Part shown: piece after piece, positions 39,733-48,434 of the stretch
How positions within the stretch are numbered: position 1 is the stretch's first letter
Layout of the letters: each line of letters starts with the position of its first letter
Source of the DNA: Deltaproteobacteria bacterium
GTDB lineage: Bacteria > Myxococcota_A > UBA9160 > PR03
Assembly: GCA_035063765.1 (NCBI GenBank)
Contig: JAPSFT010000015.1
Span: 46,803 to 110,802 of the forward strand
DNA length: 64,000 nt
Direction: 5' to 3'
Position numbers and translations under genes: made by a program
Notes under the pieces: generated by a model
Database searches by the model: none
Seen by the model: the letters and a program-made list of their open reading frames with translations, nothing else
What the model was told of the DNA's origin: nothing

Positions 39733-39918
39733 CTACTCCTCTTCGGGGAGCTGGATCCGCTCCGCGCCGCGATAGTGGCCGCACGAGCGGCACACGCGGT
39801 GCGGCAGGCGCGAGGCGCCGCAGTTCGGGCAGCTCGCGGAGGCGGGCGCGGCCAGCGCATGGTGCGCGCGCCGCCAGTTCTTGCGGGTCTTCGAGGTCTT
39901 GCGCTTCGGGACCGCCAT
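39733..39918 (-). CDS. rpmF: 50S ribosomal protein L32
   Basis: It has 61 residues: [20 protein letters not shown], then a four-Cys zinc site (CPNC ... CRSC). Start ATG 39918; the longer open frame beyond is a shadow over yceD. The yceD-rpmF-fatty acid gene order is classic in proteobacteria. Confidence 0.96.
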   Translation of the reverse strand: MAVPKRKTSKTRKNWRRAHHALAAPASASCPNCGASRLPHRVCRSCGHYRGAERIQLPEEE

Positions 39919-39938
39919 CGCTTCCTCTCGTCGTCGGG

Positions 39939-40508
39939 CTAGGGCTCCTGCCGGCGCCGCAGCGCCGCCAGGGCCGCGAACGGCGAGGCCGGCCGCTCGG
40001 CCTCGCATCCGCAGGTCTCTCGATTCCGGTCCACCCCGCAGCGCGGGCACAGGCCGCGGCAATCCTCGCGGCACAGCGGCTGGACCGGCACGGCCAGGGC
40101 GACCACCTCGCGCAGGAGCGAGCGCAGGTCGATCGCCGGCCCCTCGAACCATCCCAACTCGAGCTCGTCCCCGAGGCACATCCCGAGGCGGGCCAGGTCG
40201 CGCGCGGCCTCGGGCTCGGCCGGCACGCGCCCGCCCGCCGGCTCCAGCACCAGGCGGAAGGGCTCGCGAAGCGGCGAACGATAGCGGACGAGGCACCGGC
40301 TGCACTCGAGCTCGAGCGCGCCCGTGAGCACCCCCTCGAGATAGGCGTCCTGCCCCATCCGGTGGGCCCGCAGCGTCACCGAGGGCGGCTCGGCCAGGGC
40401 GCCGCGCAGCTCGGGGACGCTCTCGAGCACCTCGGCCCAGCCCGGGTCGTCCGGGCCGAAGGCGAGCTCGGCGGGGGTCTGCTTCAGGCGATCGACGAAG
40501 AGCTTCAT
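39939..40508 (-). CDS. yceD: YceD (DUF177) protein, 23S rRNA accumulation factor family
   Basis: It has 189 residues. Family features: [25 protein letters not shown] in the middle and C-terminal [23 protein letters not shown] with paired cysteines. It is usually immediately upstream of rpmF, as here (20 bases). It has been linked to 23S rRNA levels in E. coli and plants; biochemical activity is unclear. Start ATG 40508 has GAGG six bases upstream, in a 66-base divergent gap shared with gltX. Confidence 0.93.
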   Translation of the reverse strand: MKLFVDRLKQTPAELAFGPDDPGWAEVLESVPELRGALAEPPSVTLRAHRMGQDAYLEGVLTGALELECSRCLVRYRSPLREPFRLVLEPAGGRVPAEPEAARDLARLGMCLGDELELGWFEGPAIDLRSLLREVVALAVPVQPLCREDCRGLCPRCGVDRNRETCGCEAERPASPFAALAALRRRQEP

Positions 40509-40574
40509 GAGGGCCTCGACGGGCTAGCAGAGGGCCCCGCCCTCCTGCCACCGCGCGGCTACATTGGCGCGCCG

Positions 40575-41972
40575 ATGCGCCCGATCCGGACCCGCTTCGC
40601 GCCCAGCCCCACGGGGTTCCTGCACATCGGGGGCGCCCGCACGGCCCTCTACAACTGGGCCTGGACCCGCCGCGCGGGCGGCACCTTCGTGCTGCGCATC
40701 GAGGACACCGACCGCGAGCGCTCGACGGCGGAGGCCGAGGCCGCCGTGGTCGAGGGCCTGCGCTGGCTCGGCCTCGACTGGGACGAGGGCCCGATCCGCC
40801 AGAGCGAGCGGGGCGAGCGCCACCGGGCCGCCGTCGAGCGGCTGCTCGCGAGCGGCCGCGCCTACCGCTGCGTGTGCACGCCCGAGGAGATCGAGGAGCG
40901 CAAGGCCGGGGTCGTGGCGGCCGGCGGCAAGTGGACCTACGACGGCCGCTGCGCCGAGGCCGGCCACGGCCCCGGGCGCCCGCACGCGGTGCGGCTGCGG
41001 GTCCCGAAGCAGGGCCGGCTCGGCTGGGACGACCTCGTCTTCGGCCCGAGCGGCCAGGACGCGCGCGAGATCGGCGACCTCGTGATCCGCCGCAGCGACG
41101 GCTCCCCGCTCTACCACCTGGCAGTCGTGGTCGACGACGTCGAGATGGGGATCAGCCACGTGATCCGCGGCGCCGACCACCTGAACAACACGCCCTTCCA
41201 GCTCGCGCTCTACCAGGCCCTCGACGCGCCCGTGCCGGCCTTCGCCCACGTGCCGCTGATCGTCGGCGCGGACGGCCGCAAGCTCTCGAAGCGACGCGAC
41301 CCTGTGTCGGTCCAGCACTTCCGCGCGCAGGGCTACCTGCCCGAGGCGCTCTGCAACTGGCTGGTGCGGATCGGCTGGTCGCACGGCGACCAGGAGCTCT
41401 TCTCGACGGAGGAGATCCGGGCCCTCTTCGGGCTCGAGGCCGTCCACCGCGCGCCCGGCCACGCGGACCTCCAGAAGCTCGACTGGGTGAACCGGAGCTG
41501 GATCGAGCGGCTGCCCGGCGAGCGCCTGGTCGCCGAGCTGCGCGCCTTCCTGCCGGCCGGCGCCGACGCGGACCCGGGCCTTCCCGGCCTCGTCGAGCTC
41601 CTGCGCGAGCGCAGCCGGACCCTCGCCGAGATGGCCGAGCGCGCGCGCTTCCTGGTGACGCCCGACGCCGCGCTCGCCTACGACCCGAAGGCCGTCGCGA
41701 AGCACTGGAAGCCCGCGCTGCGCGCTCCGGTCGCGGCGCTGCGCGCCGCGCTCGCCGGCGTCGAGCGCTGGGAGCCCGCCGCCCTCGAGGCCGCCTTCGA
41801 GGCGGCCCGCGCCGCGCACGAGGGGCTCGCCGTGGGGCCGCTCGCGCAGGCCGTCCGCGTCGCGGTGACCGGGAGCGCCGCGTCGCCCGGGATCCACGAG
41901 ACCCTCGCCGTGCTCGGGCGCGAGCGCACCCTGGCGCGCCTGGACCGGGCGCTCGCGAGCTGGCCGGCCTGA
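40575..41972 (+). CDS. gltX: Glutamyl-tRNA synthetase
   Basis: Class I synthetase of 465 residues from ATG 40575. The HIGH motif is [14 protein letters not shown], the KMSKS motif is [23 protein letters not shown] and the Cys near [14 protein letters not shown] are typical. C-terminal helical anticodon-binding region. There is no Shine-Dalgarno and a TACATT -10-like box lies 10 bases before the ATG, so the mRNA may be leaderless. With a U1-A72 tRNA-Gln next door, this enzyme may be non-discriminating and also charge tRNA-Gln with Glu; that is inference. Confidence 0.96.
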   Translation: MRPIRTRFAPSPTGFLHIGGARTALYNWAWTRRAGGTFVLRIEDTDRERSTAEAEAAVVEGLRWLGLDWDEGPIRQSERGERHRAAVERLLASGRAYRCVCTPEEIEERKAGVVAAGGKWTYDGRCAEAGHGPGRPHAVRLRVPKQGRLGWDDLVFGPSGQDAREIGDLVIRRSDGSPLYHLAVVVDDVEMGISHVIRGADHLNNTPFQLALYQALDAPVPAFAHVPLIVGADGRKLSKRRDPVSVQHFRAQGYLPEALCNWLVRIGWSHGDQELFSTEEIRALFGLEAVHRAPGHADLQKLDWVNRSWIERLPGERLVAELRAFLPAGADADPGLPGLVELLRERSRTLAEMAERARFLVTPDAALAYDPKAVAKHWKPALRAPVAALRAALAGVERWEPAALEAAFEAARAAHEGLAVGPLAQAVRVAVTGSAASPGIHETLAVLGRERTLARLDRALASWPA

Positions 41973-42050
41973 TCTCCGCTGCCCCAGGCTGCCAGCGCAC
42001 CGACTGGCTGCCGGTTCCGGCGTCCAGCAAGCGAGCGGCCCTCTTCCCGG

Positions 42051-42091
42051 GCCGCGAAGCGCGCAGCGAGCTGCAAGCGAGCGAAGCTCAT
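42051..42091 (-). repeat. Dispersed repeat, copy B (intergenic)
   Basis: Minus-strand ATGAGCTTCGCTCGCTTGCA followed by GCTCGCTGCGCGCTTCGCGGC matches copy A (28575-28615) at about 36 of 41 positions. It occupies part of the 124-base gap between gltX and tRNA-Gln, which otherwise holds no gene. Confidence 0.7.
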
Positions 42092-42096
42092 GGAGA

Positions 42097-42170
42097 TGGA
42101 TCCCCGGGAAGGATTCGAACCTTCATTGACGGGGCCAGAACCCGTTGTCCTGCCGTTAGACGACCGGGGA
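42097..42170 (-). tRNA. tRNA-Gln (anticodon CUG)
   Basis: A full cloverleaf: acceptor TCCCCGG/CCGGGGA, D arm GTCTAACGGCAGGAC, anticodon stem ACGGG/CCCGT with loop TTCTGGC (anticodon CTG), T arm GAAGG-TTCGAAT-CCTTC, discriminator T, and an encoded CCA at 42097-42099. The first pair is U1-A72, the identity element used by bacterial GatCAB for Glu-tRNA-Gln transamidation. Confidence 0.95.
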
Positions 42171-42182
42171 ATCGCGCGCGAA

Positions 42183-42211
42183 TGGGTAGCCGACGCCCTG
42201 GCTCCCCTCAA
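42183..42211 (-). promoter_or_regulatory. Candidate promoter for tRNA-Gln
   Basis: TTGAGG (42206-42211), 17 bases, TACCCA (42183-42188) on the minus strand, 13 bases before the tRNA. The -35 overlaps the end of the methyltransferase gene. Confidence 0.45.
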
Positions 42212-43077
42212 CCGGGGTTGCGGGCGGTGACGATCCACGCGGCGGCCGGCGCCTCGACGCCGTGCGGGGTCCGGAAGCGCTCGAAGACGGTGCGCAGGGC
42301 CTCCTCGACGCGGGCGCGCACCTCGGGCCCGGCCTGCGCCTCGCGCAGCGCCTGCCCGACCGGCCCGATCACGAGGAAGAGCTCGAGCGCGTCCTCGACG
42401 TTGCCGGCGCCGAGCTGCATCGCCACCTCGTGCGGCTCGATCGCGAGCTCGGCGAAGCCGGCCTTCGCGAGGATCCCGCGCACCCGCTCGGGATCGGCGA
42501 AGGCGAAGGGGCCGGGCGCCTCGGGCGGCGGCGGCGGCGGGAAGGCCACGTGCTGCATGGCCGCGAGCGCCGGCACGGTCATCCACGGGTTGCGCTCGCG
42601 CGCCTGCCAGCACACGAAGGCGAGCCGGCCGCCGGGACGCAGCGCCCGGCGCAGGTTCGTGAAGGCCGCCGGCGGGTCCGCGAAGAACATGACCCCGAAG
42701 CGCGAGTAGACGCAGTCGAAGGCGCCCGCCGGCAGCGCGGCGACCTGTGCGTCCTCGCGGCGCCACTCGATGGCGCCGCCGAGGCCGGCCGCGCCCGCCC
42801 GCTCGCGCGCGCGCGCCAGCATGGGGGCCGAGATGTCGAGCGCGAGCACCCGGCCGCCGGGGCCGACGCGGCGCGCGATCTCGAGGGTCGTGCCCCCGCA
42901 GCCGCAGCCGACCTCGAGGACGCGCTCGCCGGGCGCCGGCGCGGCGCTCGCGAGCGCCCGCTCGCCGAGCGGCCCCACCTGCGCGTCGAGCCGCTCCTGC
43001 ATCGCCACCCAGGCGGGCCCGGCGGCCTCGTTCCAGTAGCGGATCATCTCGGCGTTCGGCGGCGCAGCGGTCGTCAT
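42208..43077 (-). CDS. Class I SAM-dependent methyltransferase
   Basis: It has 289 residues from ATG 43077, with AGGAGG upstream. Motif I LEVGCGCGGTTLEIARRVGP, motif II LALDISAPMLARARERA, EDAQVAALPAGAFDCVYSRFGVMFF, and LRPGGRLAFVCWQ are standard Rossmann methyltransferase motifs. The N-terminus MIRYWNEAAGPAWVAMQERLDAQ is typical of a UbiE/Methyltransf_11-like group annotated only generally. The substrate is unknown. Divergent from the prenyltransferase gene, with 112 bases between. Confidence 0.88.
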   Translation of the reverse strand: MTTAAPPNAEMIRYWNEAAGPAWVAMQERLDAQVGPLGERALASAAPAPGERVLEVGCGCGGTTLEIARRVGPGGRVLALDISAPMLARARERAGAAGLGGAIEWRREDAQVAALPAGAFDCVYSRFGVMFFADPPAAFTNLRRALRPGGRLAFVCWQARERNPWMTVPALAAMQHVAFPPPPPPEAPGPFAFADPERVRGILAKAGFAELAIEPHEVAMQLGAGNVEDALELFLVIGPVGQALREAQAGPEVRARVEEALRTVFERFRTPHGVEAPAAAWIVTARNPG

Positions 43078-43189
43078 CGGGCCTCCTGGGCGGGCGGGGG
43101 ACGCAGGATAGCGGGACGCCCCGGCACCCGCGGTCCGCGGCTCGCCGCCTCCGCCTTGCGTATCCTGCGCGGCGATCGGGGGGGCCGGC

Positions 43190-44053
43190 ATGCTGGCGAA
43201 GCTCGTCCGCCTCGCGCGCCCGCGCGACTGGGCCAAGGCCGTCTTCATCCTGCTGCCCGTGCCCTTCGCCCTGCGGGCCGGGGAGGGCCGGCTCGATCCG
43301 CTCGTCCTGGCGCTCGGGATCGCTGCGTTCTGCCTGACCTCGTCCGGGGTCTACGCGCTCAACGACGTCCGCGACGCCCCGGACGACCGCACCCACCCGA
43401 CGAAGCGCGCGCGCCCGGTGGCCTCGGGCGAAGTGTCCGCCCGCGCCGCGATCGCCTGGGGCGTGGCGCTCCTCGTCGCCGGCCTCTCGCTCGGGCTCGC
43501 GACGGGCCGGGCGGCCGCGGTGGCGCTGCTCCTCGCCTACCTCGCGATCAACGCCGCCTACACGCTCGGCGCCAAGGGGATCCCCCTCCTCGACGTCTTC
43601 CTGCTCGCCTCGGGCTTCCTGCTCCGGGTCGCCTTCGGCTGCGCGCTCGTCGGAGCGCCGCCCTCGAGCTGGCTGCTCCTGTGCACGGCGTGGATCGCGC
43701 TCTTCCTCGGCTTCGGCAAGCGCCGCGCGGACCTCACCTGCGGCGCCGCGGCCGCCCGGCGCTCGCAGCGCCTCGGCTACACCGGCGGCTTCCTCGACCA
43801 CGCGATGGGGATCGCCGCGAGCCTCGCGATGCTCAGCTACGCGCTCTACGGCCACGAGGCCGGCGCCTTCGTCGCGGGCCGCGAGCTCGCGGGCCTCCCC
43901 TTCGTGGCGTTCGGCTTCCTGCACGTGCTGCGCATCGCGCACCTCGACGAGCTGCGCGACGCGCCCGTCGAGCTGGCCTGGCGCTCGCGGATCCTGCAGC
44001 TCTGCGGAGCGGGCTGGGTGGTGGCGACGGCCTGGAGCCTGGGGCTCTTCTAG
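43190..44053 (+). CDS. UbiA-family prenyltransferase, decaprenyl-phosphate phosphoribosyltransferase-like
   Basis: It has 287 residues with about eight membrane helices. The first Asp-rich motif is NDVRDAPDDRTHPTKRARPVASG, which is the form seen in DPPR synthase (Rv3806c)-like members, and the second lies in LDHAMGIAASL. N-terminus RPRDWAKAVFILLPVPFAL also fits that subgroup. The reaction would attach a phosphoribosyl or aromatic group to a polyprenyl phosphate. GGGGGG precedes the ATG at 43190. The substrate is inferred only from subgroup resemblance. Confidence 0.85.
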   Translation: MLAKLVRLARPRDWAKAVFILLPVPFALRAGEGRLDPLVLALGIAAFCLTSSGVYALNDVRDAPDDRTHPTKRARPVASGEVSARAAIAWGVALLVAGLSLGLATGRAAAVALLLAYLAINAAYTLGAKGIPLLDVFLLASGFLLRVAFGCALVGAPPSSWLLLCTAWIALFLGFGKRRADLTCGAAAARRSQRLGYTGGFLDHAMGIAASLAMLSYALYGHEAGAFVAGRELAGLPFVAFGFLHVLRIAHLDELRDAPVELAWRSRILQLCGAGWVVATAWSLGLF

Positions 44054-44107
44054 ACCCCGCTTCCCGGTGCGCGCTCCACGCACTACCGTGGCACCGGAGA
44101 GGAGCCC

Positions 44108-44362
44108 GTGAGCGAACGAGCGACCGACGCCGAGCGCGCCTACTGGCGAAAGCTCGCGGAAGCGAGCGAGCGGCTGCGGGACGGCGAGACCGCACCCGCC
44201 TCGATGAGCGAGGTCTTCCGCAGGATGGAGTCCCTCCGCGCCCGGCTGGGCGTCCTCGCGGAGCCCGGCCTGGCCCCGGACGACGAGCAGGCGCTGGCCG
44301 AGAGCGTCCGGCTGCACGCACGCTGGCGGGCGAAGGAGGCACGTGAGCGGGCGGAGCGTTAG
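44108..44362 (+). CDS. Small helical protein paired with a nucleotidyltransferase gene
   Basis: It has 84 residues, charged and probably all helical (AERAYWRKLAEASERLRDGE, SMSEVFRRMESLRARLG). Start GTG 44108 has GGAGAGGAG upstream. It overlaps the next gene by 20 bases. No known domain is recognised. The layout of a short charged protein before a nucleotidyltransferase resembles a toxin-antitoxin or HEPN/MNT-type pair, but no HEPN Rx4-6H motif is present. Confidence 0.6.
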   Translation: MSERATDAERAYWRKLAEASERLRDGETAPASMSEVFRRMESLRARLGVLAEPGLAPDDEQALAESVRLHARWRAKEARERAER

Positions 44363-44867
44363 CGCGCTCGGCGCGATCCTCGACCGCCTGGGAATCGCCT
44401 GGACGCTGATCGGCGCGCTCGCCGCCAACCGCTATCGCCGGGAGGTGCGCCTCACCGGCGACGTCGACGTCCTGGTGGCCCATCACGGGCCCGGGCTCGT
44501 CGCGTTCGAGGCGGCGTTCTCCGACGCCGGCTGGTCCGTGCGCCGGGGCACGCCGGACGGAGCGATCCTGCGCCTCCGGCATCCGACGCTCGGGGCGGCG
44601 GACGTGGTGCTGGCCGAGACGGACTATCAGCGCTCGGCGCTCGAGCGGGCGCGTCGGGAGACGATCGAGGACGGGGCGCCCGTGCGGGTCCTGCGCGTCG
44701 AGGACGTGATCGTCCACAAGCTCATCGCCGGCCGGCCGCGCGACGTCGACGACATCGTGGAGATCCTGGCGGCCGGAAGCGGGATCGACGCCGCCTACGT
44801 CGAGCACTGGGCCGCCTTCTGGGACGTGCTCGAGCGGTGGCGGCAGCTCCGCAACGGGGCGCGCTGA
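44343..44867 (+). CDS. Nucleotidyltransferase-fold protein
   Basis: It has 174 residues. LGIAWTLIGALAANRYR and LTGDVDVLV form a nucleotidyltransferase active-site region (Gly/Ala-x-x-A-x-x-x-Y then GDVDVLV), with HPTLGAADVVLAETDYQ and EDVIVHKLIAGRPRDVDDI downstream, as in AbiEii/MNT-like proteins and DUF6036-type families. Start GTG 44343 lies within the preceding gene. Convergent with pilD, two bases apart. It could be the toxin or the nucleotidylating antitoxin of a two-gene module; activity is not predictable. Confidence 0.72.
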   Translation: MSGRSVSALGAILDRLGIAWTLIGALAANRYRREVRLTGDVDVLVAHHGPGLVAFEAAFSDAGWSVRRGTPDGAILRLRHPTLGAADVVLAETDYQRSALERARRETIEDGAPVRVLRVEDVIVHKLIAGRPRDVDDIVEILAAGSGIDAAYVEHWAAFWDVLERWRQLRNGAR

Positions 44868-44869
44868 GG

Positions 44870-45730
44870 TCAGGGCCAGAGGGGGAGGCCGGGCAAGGGC
44901 GCCAGGGCGGCGAGGAGCGCGCCGAAGGCCAGCATCGGGCCGAAGCCGAAGGGCACGCCGAGCCCGCGCCGCAGGAGCGCCCACGCGACCCCGAAGACGA
45001 GCCCGGCGAGCGACGCCGCGACGATCGTCTGGATCACGCCCACCGGGCCCACGAAGCTCCCGATCATCGCGAGGAGCTTCACGTCGCCGAAGCCCATCCC
45101 GGGGAACCAGGTCCACCAGTCGAGCGAGCCCGGACGCGGGTAGTCCTCGCCCTCCCCCGGCCAGTGCTCGAAGCGCCGGCCGGCCGCGGCGCACACCCGC
45201 GCGTGCACGAAGCCCACCCCCCAGAGAAGCCCCCCGCCGAGCGCGGCCCCGGCCAGGGCGTGGCGCCAGGCGTCGAGCGCGGCGGCCCCTTCGTAGACCT
45301 GCGCCGCCGGCATCAGGCCGAGCCCGACGGCGAGCCCGCCGAGCGAGAGCTCGTCGGGGATGATGCGGTGGTCGAAGTCGATCAGCGCCGCCGCCAGCAC
45401 GATCGCGGCGAACGCCATCCAGAGCGCCGTCGAGGGGAGCGGGCCGAATCGCCAGGCGAGCAGCGCGAAGAGCGCGGCCGTGCCGGCCTCGACGAGCGGA
45501 TAGCGGGCCGGGATCCGCACCCCGCAGTCACGGCAGCGGCCGCCGAGCGCGAGCCACCCGAGCACCGGCACGTTGTGCCAGGGCCGGATCGCCCGCCCGC
45601 AGGCCGGGCAGCGCGAGCCCGGCCGCACGACCGACTCGCCGCGCGGCAGGCGATGGATCACGACGTTCAGGAACGAGCCCACCACGGCCCCGAGCGCGGC
45701 CGCGCAGGCGACGAAGAGCGTCGGATCCAC
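44870..45730 (-). CDS. pilD: Prepilin peptidase/N-methyltransferase PilD
   Basis: Cleaves the prepilin leader and methylates the new N-terminus. It has 286 residues with about seven membrane helices. The N-terminal cytoplasmic loop has paired cysteines (CPACGRAIRPWHNVPVLGWL ... CRDCG). Catalytic aspartates lie in AALIDFDHRIIPDELS and GMGFGDVKLLAMIG. The last gene of the pilin block, matching M. xanthus pilA-G-H-I-D. Confidence 0.95.
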   Translation of the reverse strand: MDPTLFVACAAALGAVVGSFLNVVIHRLPRGESVVRPGSRCPACGRAIRPWHNVPVLGWLALGGRCRDCGVRIPARYPLVEAGTAALFALLAWRFGPLPSTALWMAFAAIVLAAALIDFDHRIIPDELSLGGLAVGLGLMPAAQVYEGAAALDAWRHALAGAALGGGLLWGVGFVHARVCAAAGRRFEHWPGEGEDYPRPGSLDWWTWFPGMGFGDVKLLAMIGSFVGPVGVIQTIVAASLAGLVFGVAWALLRRGLGVPFGFGPMLAFGALLAALAPLPGLPLWP

Positions 45731-45742
45731 GATGCGGCGAGG

Positions 45743-46522
45743 CTAGCGGAAGTCGCGGCGCTCGAAGGCAGCCACGGCGACGGTGAGCGTGAGCACCACG
45801 TAGCCGAGCGCGTACAGAGCCGGCAGCACCAGGTCACTGGCCATCAGGGGCAGGCCGTGCGCCGCGTGGCCCGCGAAATCGAAGGCCTCGAGGTCCGGGA
45901 GCGCGCGGTAGAGAATCTCGGTCACCCGCGTCACCGAGGTGACGTCGGCCTGGGCGCCTAGTGCGCGCAGATCGCGGGTCAGGTGCCCGATCAGCCACAG
46001 GCCCGCCGTGAACAGCGCTGCCAGCATCGGCGTGCTGATCGAGGAGAAGAACAGCGCGATCGCCACCATCACCGCCACCTCGCCGCCGATCCCGGCCAGC
46101 GCTGCCGCGTGCCCCGCTCCCAGCGGCGCCTCGGCGAGCCACGACACCAAGGCAAAGCACGCGCCCATCACCGTGATCTGGAGCCAGACGGTGGCGAGCA
46201 GACCCAGATACTTGCCGAGCAGGAACTCGCCGCGCGCGATCGGCTTCGAGAGGATCGTGTAGATCGTCCGGCGGTCCACCTCGCGGTGGACGAGGCCGAT
46301 CCCGACGAAGATCGCGATCGCCACCCCGAACACGCGGATCGCGGCGAAGCCCACGTCCTGCATGATCCGGTCCCGTTCCACATACGAGAGCGTCGCGAGC
46401 AGGATGCCGGTGCCGATCAGCGCCAGCGCGAAGAACAGGAGCGTATAGAGGACGCGGCTGCGGACGGCCTCGCGCATGGTGTTGCCGGCGATGGCCAGGA
46501 TGCGGTCGAGGGCTCCCGTCAC
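45743..46522 (-). CDS. pilI: ABC transporter permease, PilI-like
   Basis: It has 259 residues with about six membrane helices (SRVLYTLLFFALALIGTGILL, GFAAIRVFGVAIAIFVGIGL, VMVAIALFFSSISTP). VHREVDRRTIYTILSKPIARGEFLLGKYLG is the ABC-2-type coupling region (motif given in two parts: VHREVDRRTIYTILSKP, IARGEFLLGKYLG). Start overlaps the ATPase gene stop. Position between the ATPase and pilD matches PilI of M. xanthus, where PilGHI are needed for pilus biogenesis and social motility. The transported substrate is unknown. Confidence 0.83.
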   Translation of the reverse strand: MTGALDRILAIAGNTMREAVRSRVLYTLLFFALALIGTGILLATLSYVERDRIMQDVGFAAIRVFGVAIAIFVGIGLVHREVDRRTIYTILSKPIARGEFLLGKYLGLLATVWLQITVMGACFALVSWLAEAPLGAGHAAALAGIGGEVAVMVAIALFFSSISTPMLAALFTAGLWLIGHLTRDLRALGAQADVTSVTRVTEILYRALPDLEAFDFAGHAAHGLPLMASDLVLPALYALGYVVLTLTVAVAAFERRDFR

Positions 46523-47454
46523 GCGCGGCCCTCCGCCACGGCCGACAGGAAGATCGACTCGAGCGAGGCGCGTCGCGGGGCCACCGACAACACCTGCGCG
46601 CCGTCCGCCAGCAGCGCGCCGAGGATCGCGGAGAGCTCCTTCTGGGCCACGCGCAGCTCGACCCGCTCGCCGGCGGTCCGGAAGCGGGCGCCGAGGCGTG
46701 TGGCCAGTCGCTCCGCCTGCTCCACGGGCACTCCGGTCAGCACCGCCTCGACCTCGTCGTCGGCGACGATCGCGTGCGGCGCACCTTCCCAGCGGACCCG
46801 ACCCTTCACGATGATTGCCACCCGGTCACAGAGCATCTCCACGTCCGACAGGATGTGGGTGTTCATGAACACCGTCTTCCCCTCGCCCTGCAGACGCCGG
46901 ATCAGGTCGCGGATCTCCTTGCGTCCGATGGGATCGAGGCCACTCATCGGCTCGTCGAGGAACACCACCTGCGGGTCGTGGATCAGCGCCTGCGCGATCC
47001 CGATGCGCTGGAGCATTCCCTTCGAGTAGGTGCGCAGGCGGATGTCGCCCGCGTGGGCCAGACCCACCCAGTCGAGGAGCTGCGCGATCCGCGCGCTGCG
47101 CCGCGCCCGCTGTACACCGCACACGCGCGCGTAGAAGGCCAGGAATTCCGCCCCGGTCAGGTAGTCGTAGAAGTACGGCGCCTCGGGCAGGAAGCCGATC
47201 TGGCGCCGATACTCTGTCTCGCGCACGTCGTGGCCCAGCACCCGCGCGCGACCCGCACTCGCACGCATGAGTCCCATCAGGATCTTCAACGTGGTGGTCT
47301 TCCCGGCCCCGTTCGGCCCGACGAACCCGAAGATCTCGCCGCGCTGCACCGCGAAGCTCACGCCGTCGAGTGCGCGCCTGACCCGCAGGCCGAGACCCGG
47401 CCGGAAGTCCTGCACCAGCCCCTCGACATCCACCACGGTATCCCGGCCACTCAT
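46519..47454 (-). CDS. pilH: ABC transporter ATPase, PilH-like
   Basis: It has 311 residues from ATG 47454. Walker A VGPNGAGKTTTLKIL, signature TYSKGMLQRIGIAQAL, Walker B QVVFLDEPMSGLDP, H-loop MNTHILS. A C-terminal domain of about 80 residues follows. ATG overlaps the upstream gene stop (ATGA). Same neighbours as M. xanthus PilH. The frame beyond 47454 is a shadow. Confidence 0.9.
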   Translation of the reverse strand: MSGRDTVVDVEGLVQDFRPGLGLRVRRALDGVSFAVQRGEIFGFVGPNGAGKTTTLKILMGLMRASAGRARVLGHDVRETEYRRQIGFLPEAPYFYDYLTGAEFLAFYARVCGVQRARRSARIAQLLDWVGLAHAGDIRLRTYSKGMLQRIGIAQALIHDPQVVFLDEPMSGLDPIGRKEIRDLIRRLQGEGKTVFMNTHILSDVEMLCDRVAIIVKGRVRWEGAPHAIVADDEVEAVLTGVPVEQAERLATRLGARFRTAGERVELRVAQKELSAILGALLADGAQVLSVAPRRASLESIFLSAVAEGRA

Positions 47455-48377
47455 TCTGCTCCCCGCCCGGCTTCTCGATCGGACGATTCGCCCTTCAGCC
47501 TTTGCGTGGGGTCCTGGAAGTGCACCCGGTAGCGCCGCTCGTAGTGGCGCGAGACGATCCGTCCGGACTCGTCGTCGATCTCCCAACCCGCTCCGTTGGG
47601 CTCGGCGGGGAGCGTCCAGAGAACTGCGTAGGGACCCCAGGCGAGCTCTTCGACCCTCCGGATGTCGAAGCCGTTCTCCGCAACGAACCGAGCCCGAGCC
47701 TCGTCGAGCTGTCGCGCGCGTCGCTCGGTTTCGATCTCGACCAACGCGTCCTCGTAGGCCGTGCGGTGCCAGACGTCGAGGTCGTCCTGCTCCAGCAGTG
47801 TTTGCAGGAAGGCATCCGCGGCATCGAGGTCGCCACTCGCCGAAGAGCGGAGGCGCGCCAGGAGCCTGCCCAGGTAGGCCGGCGCTCCTGGCAGGCGGAT
47901 CGCTGGCGCCAGCTCCCGAGCCGCGGCGTCTGCGTCCCCCAGGTAGAAGAGGTAGTTGAAGCCGAGATAGAAGCGGTTGCGCCACTCCTGTGGGTGATAG
48001 GCGATCCCGCGCTCCAGCAACCGGTTCGCGCTCTCTACCTCCTCCGAATCCTCGCTCATCCAGAGGGCGGCGAATCGATACGGATGGTCGACCCAGGGGT
48101 CGAGCGCCGTCACGGCGGCGGTGAGGCGCCCGATCAGGTGGGCGTAGCGAACCGAGTTGCCGCGGTCTCCACCCACGAGCTGCACCGCACGGAGCCAGTA
48201 GTAGTCGGCTGCCAGCGATTCGAAGCCGAGCGAGGCGGCTCGCAGGAGCTGCACCCGCGGCACGGAGAGGCTTCGCTCCTCGGGCGCCGCCGCGTCAGGG
48301 AGCCCACCCTGCGCCCAGAGCGCCGTCGCGAGCGACAGACCGGCGACGACCAATCGCTGCAGGGCTCCCAGCACCAC
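47451..48377 (-). CDS. pilG: PilG-like TPR-type protein of the pilin block
   Basis: It has 308 residues. An N-terminal signal-like helix (LVVAGLSLATALWAQG) suggests export or a membrane anchor. The remainder is helical, with TPR-like arrays (ALDPWVDHPYRFAALWMSED, NRLLERGIAYHPQEWRNRFYLGFNYLFYLGDADAAAREL). It has no catalytic motif. Assignment to PilG rests on gene order (pilin, this gene, ATPase, permease, pilD) and general type, not on clear sequence identity. It probably works with the ABC transporter. Confidence 0.7.
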   Translation of the reverse strand: MVLGALQRLVVAGLSLATALWAQGGLPDAAAPEERSLSVPRVQLLRAASLGFESLAADYYWLRAVQLVGGDRGNSVRYAHLIGRLTAAVTALDPWVDHPYRFAALWMSEDSEEVESANRLLERGIAYHPQEWRNRFYLGFNYLFYLGDADAAARELAPAIRLPGAPAYLGRLLARLRSSASGDLDAADAFLQTLLEQDDLDVWHRTAYEDALVEIETERRARQLDEARARFVAENGFDIRRVEELAWGPYAVLWTLPAEPNGAGWEIDDESGRIVSRHYERRYRVHFQDPTQRLKGESSDREAGRGAE

Positions 48378-48434
48378 CCCCCCGAATCCTGCTGCGCTCA
48401 GACGAGGCTGCGCGCACCTGCCGCGCTGCCCCTC

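Noticed and set aside
43078..43189. Promoter for the prenyltransferase from a TATCCT box
   Set aside because: No -35-like hexamer at workable spacing.
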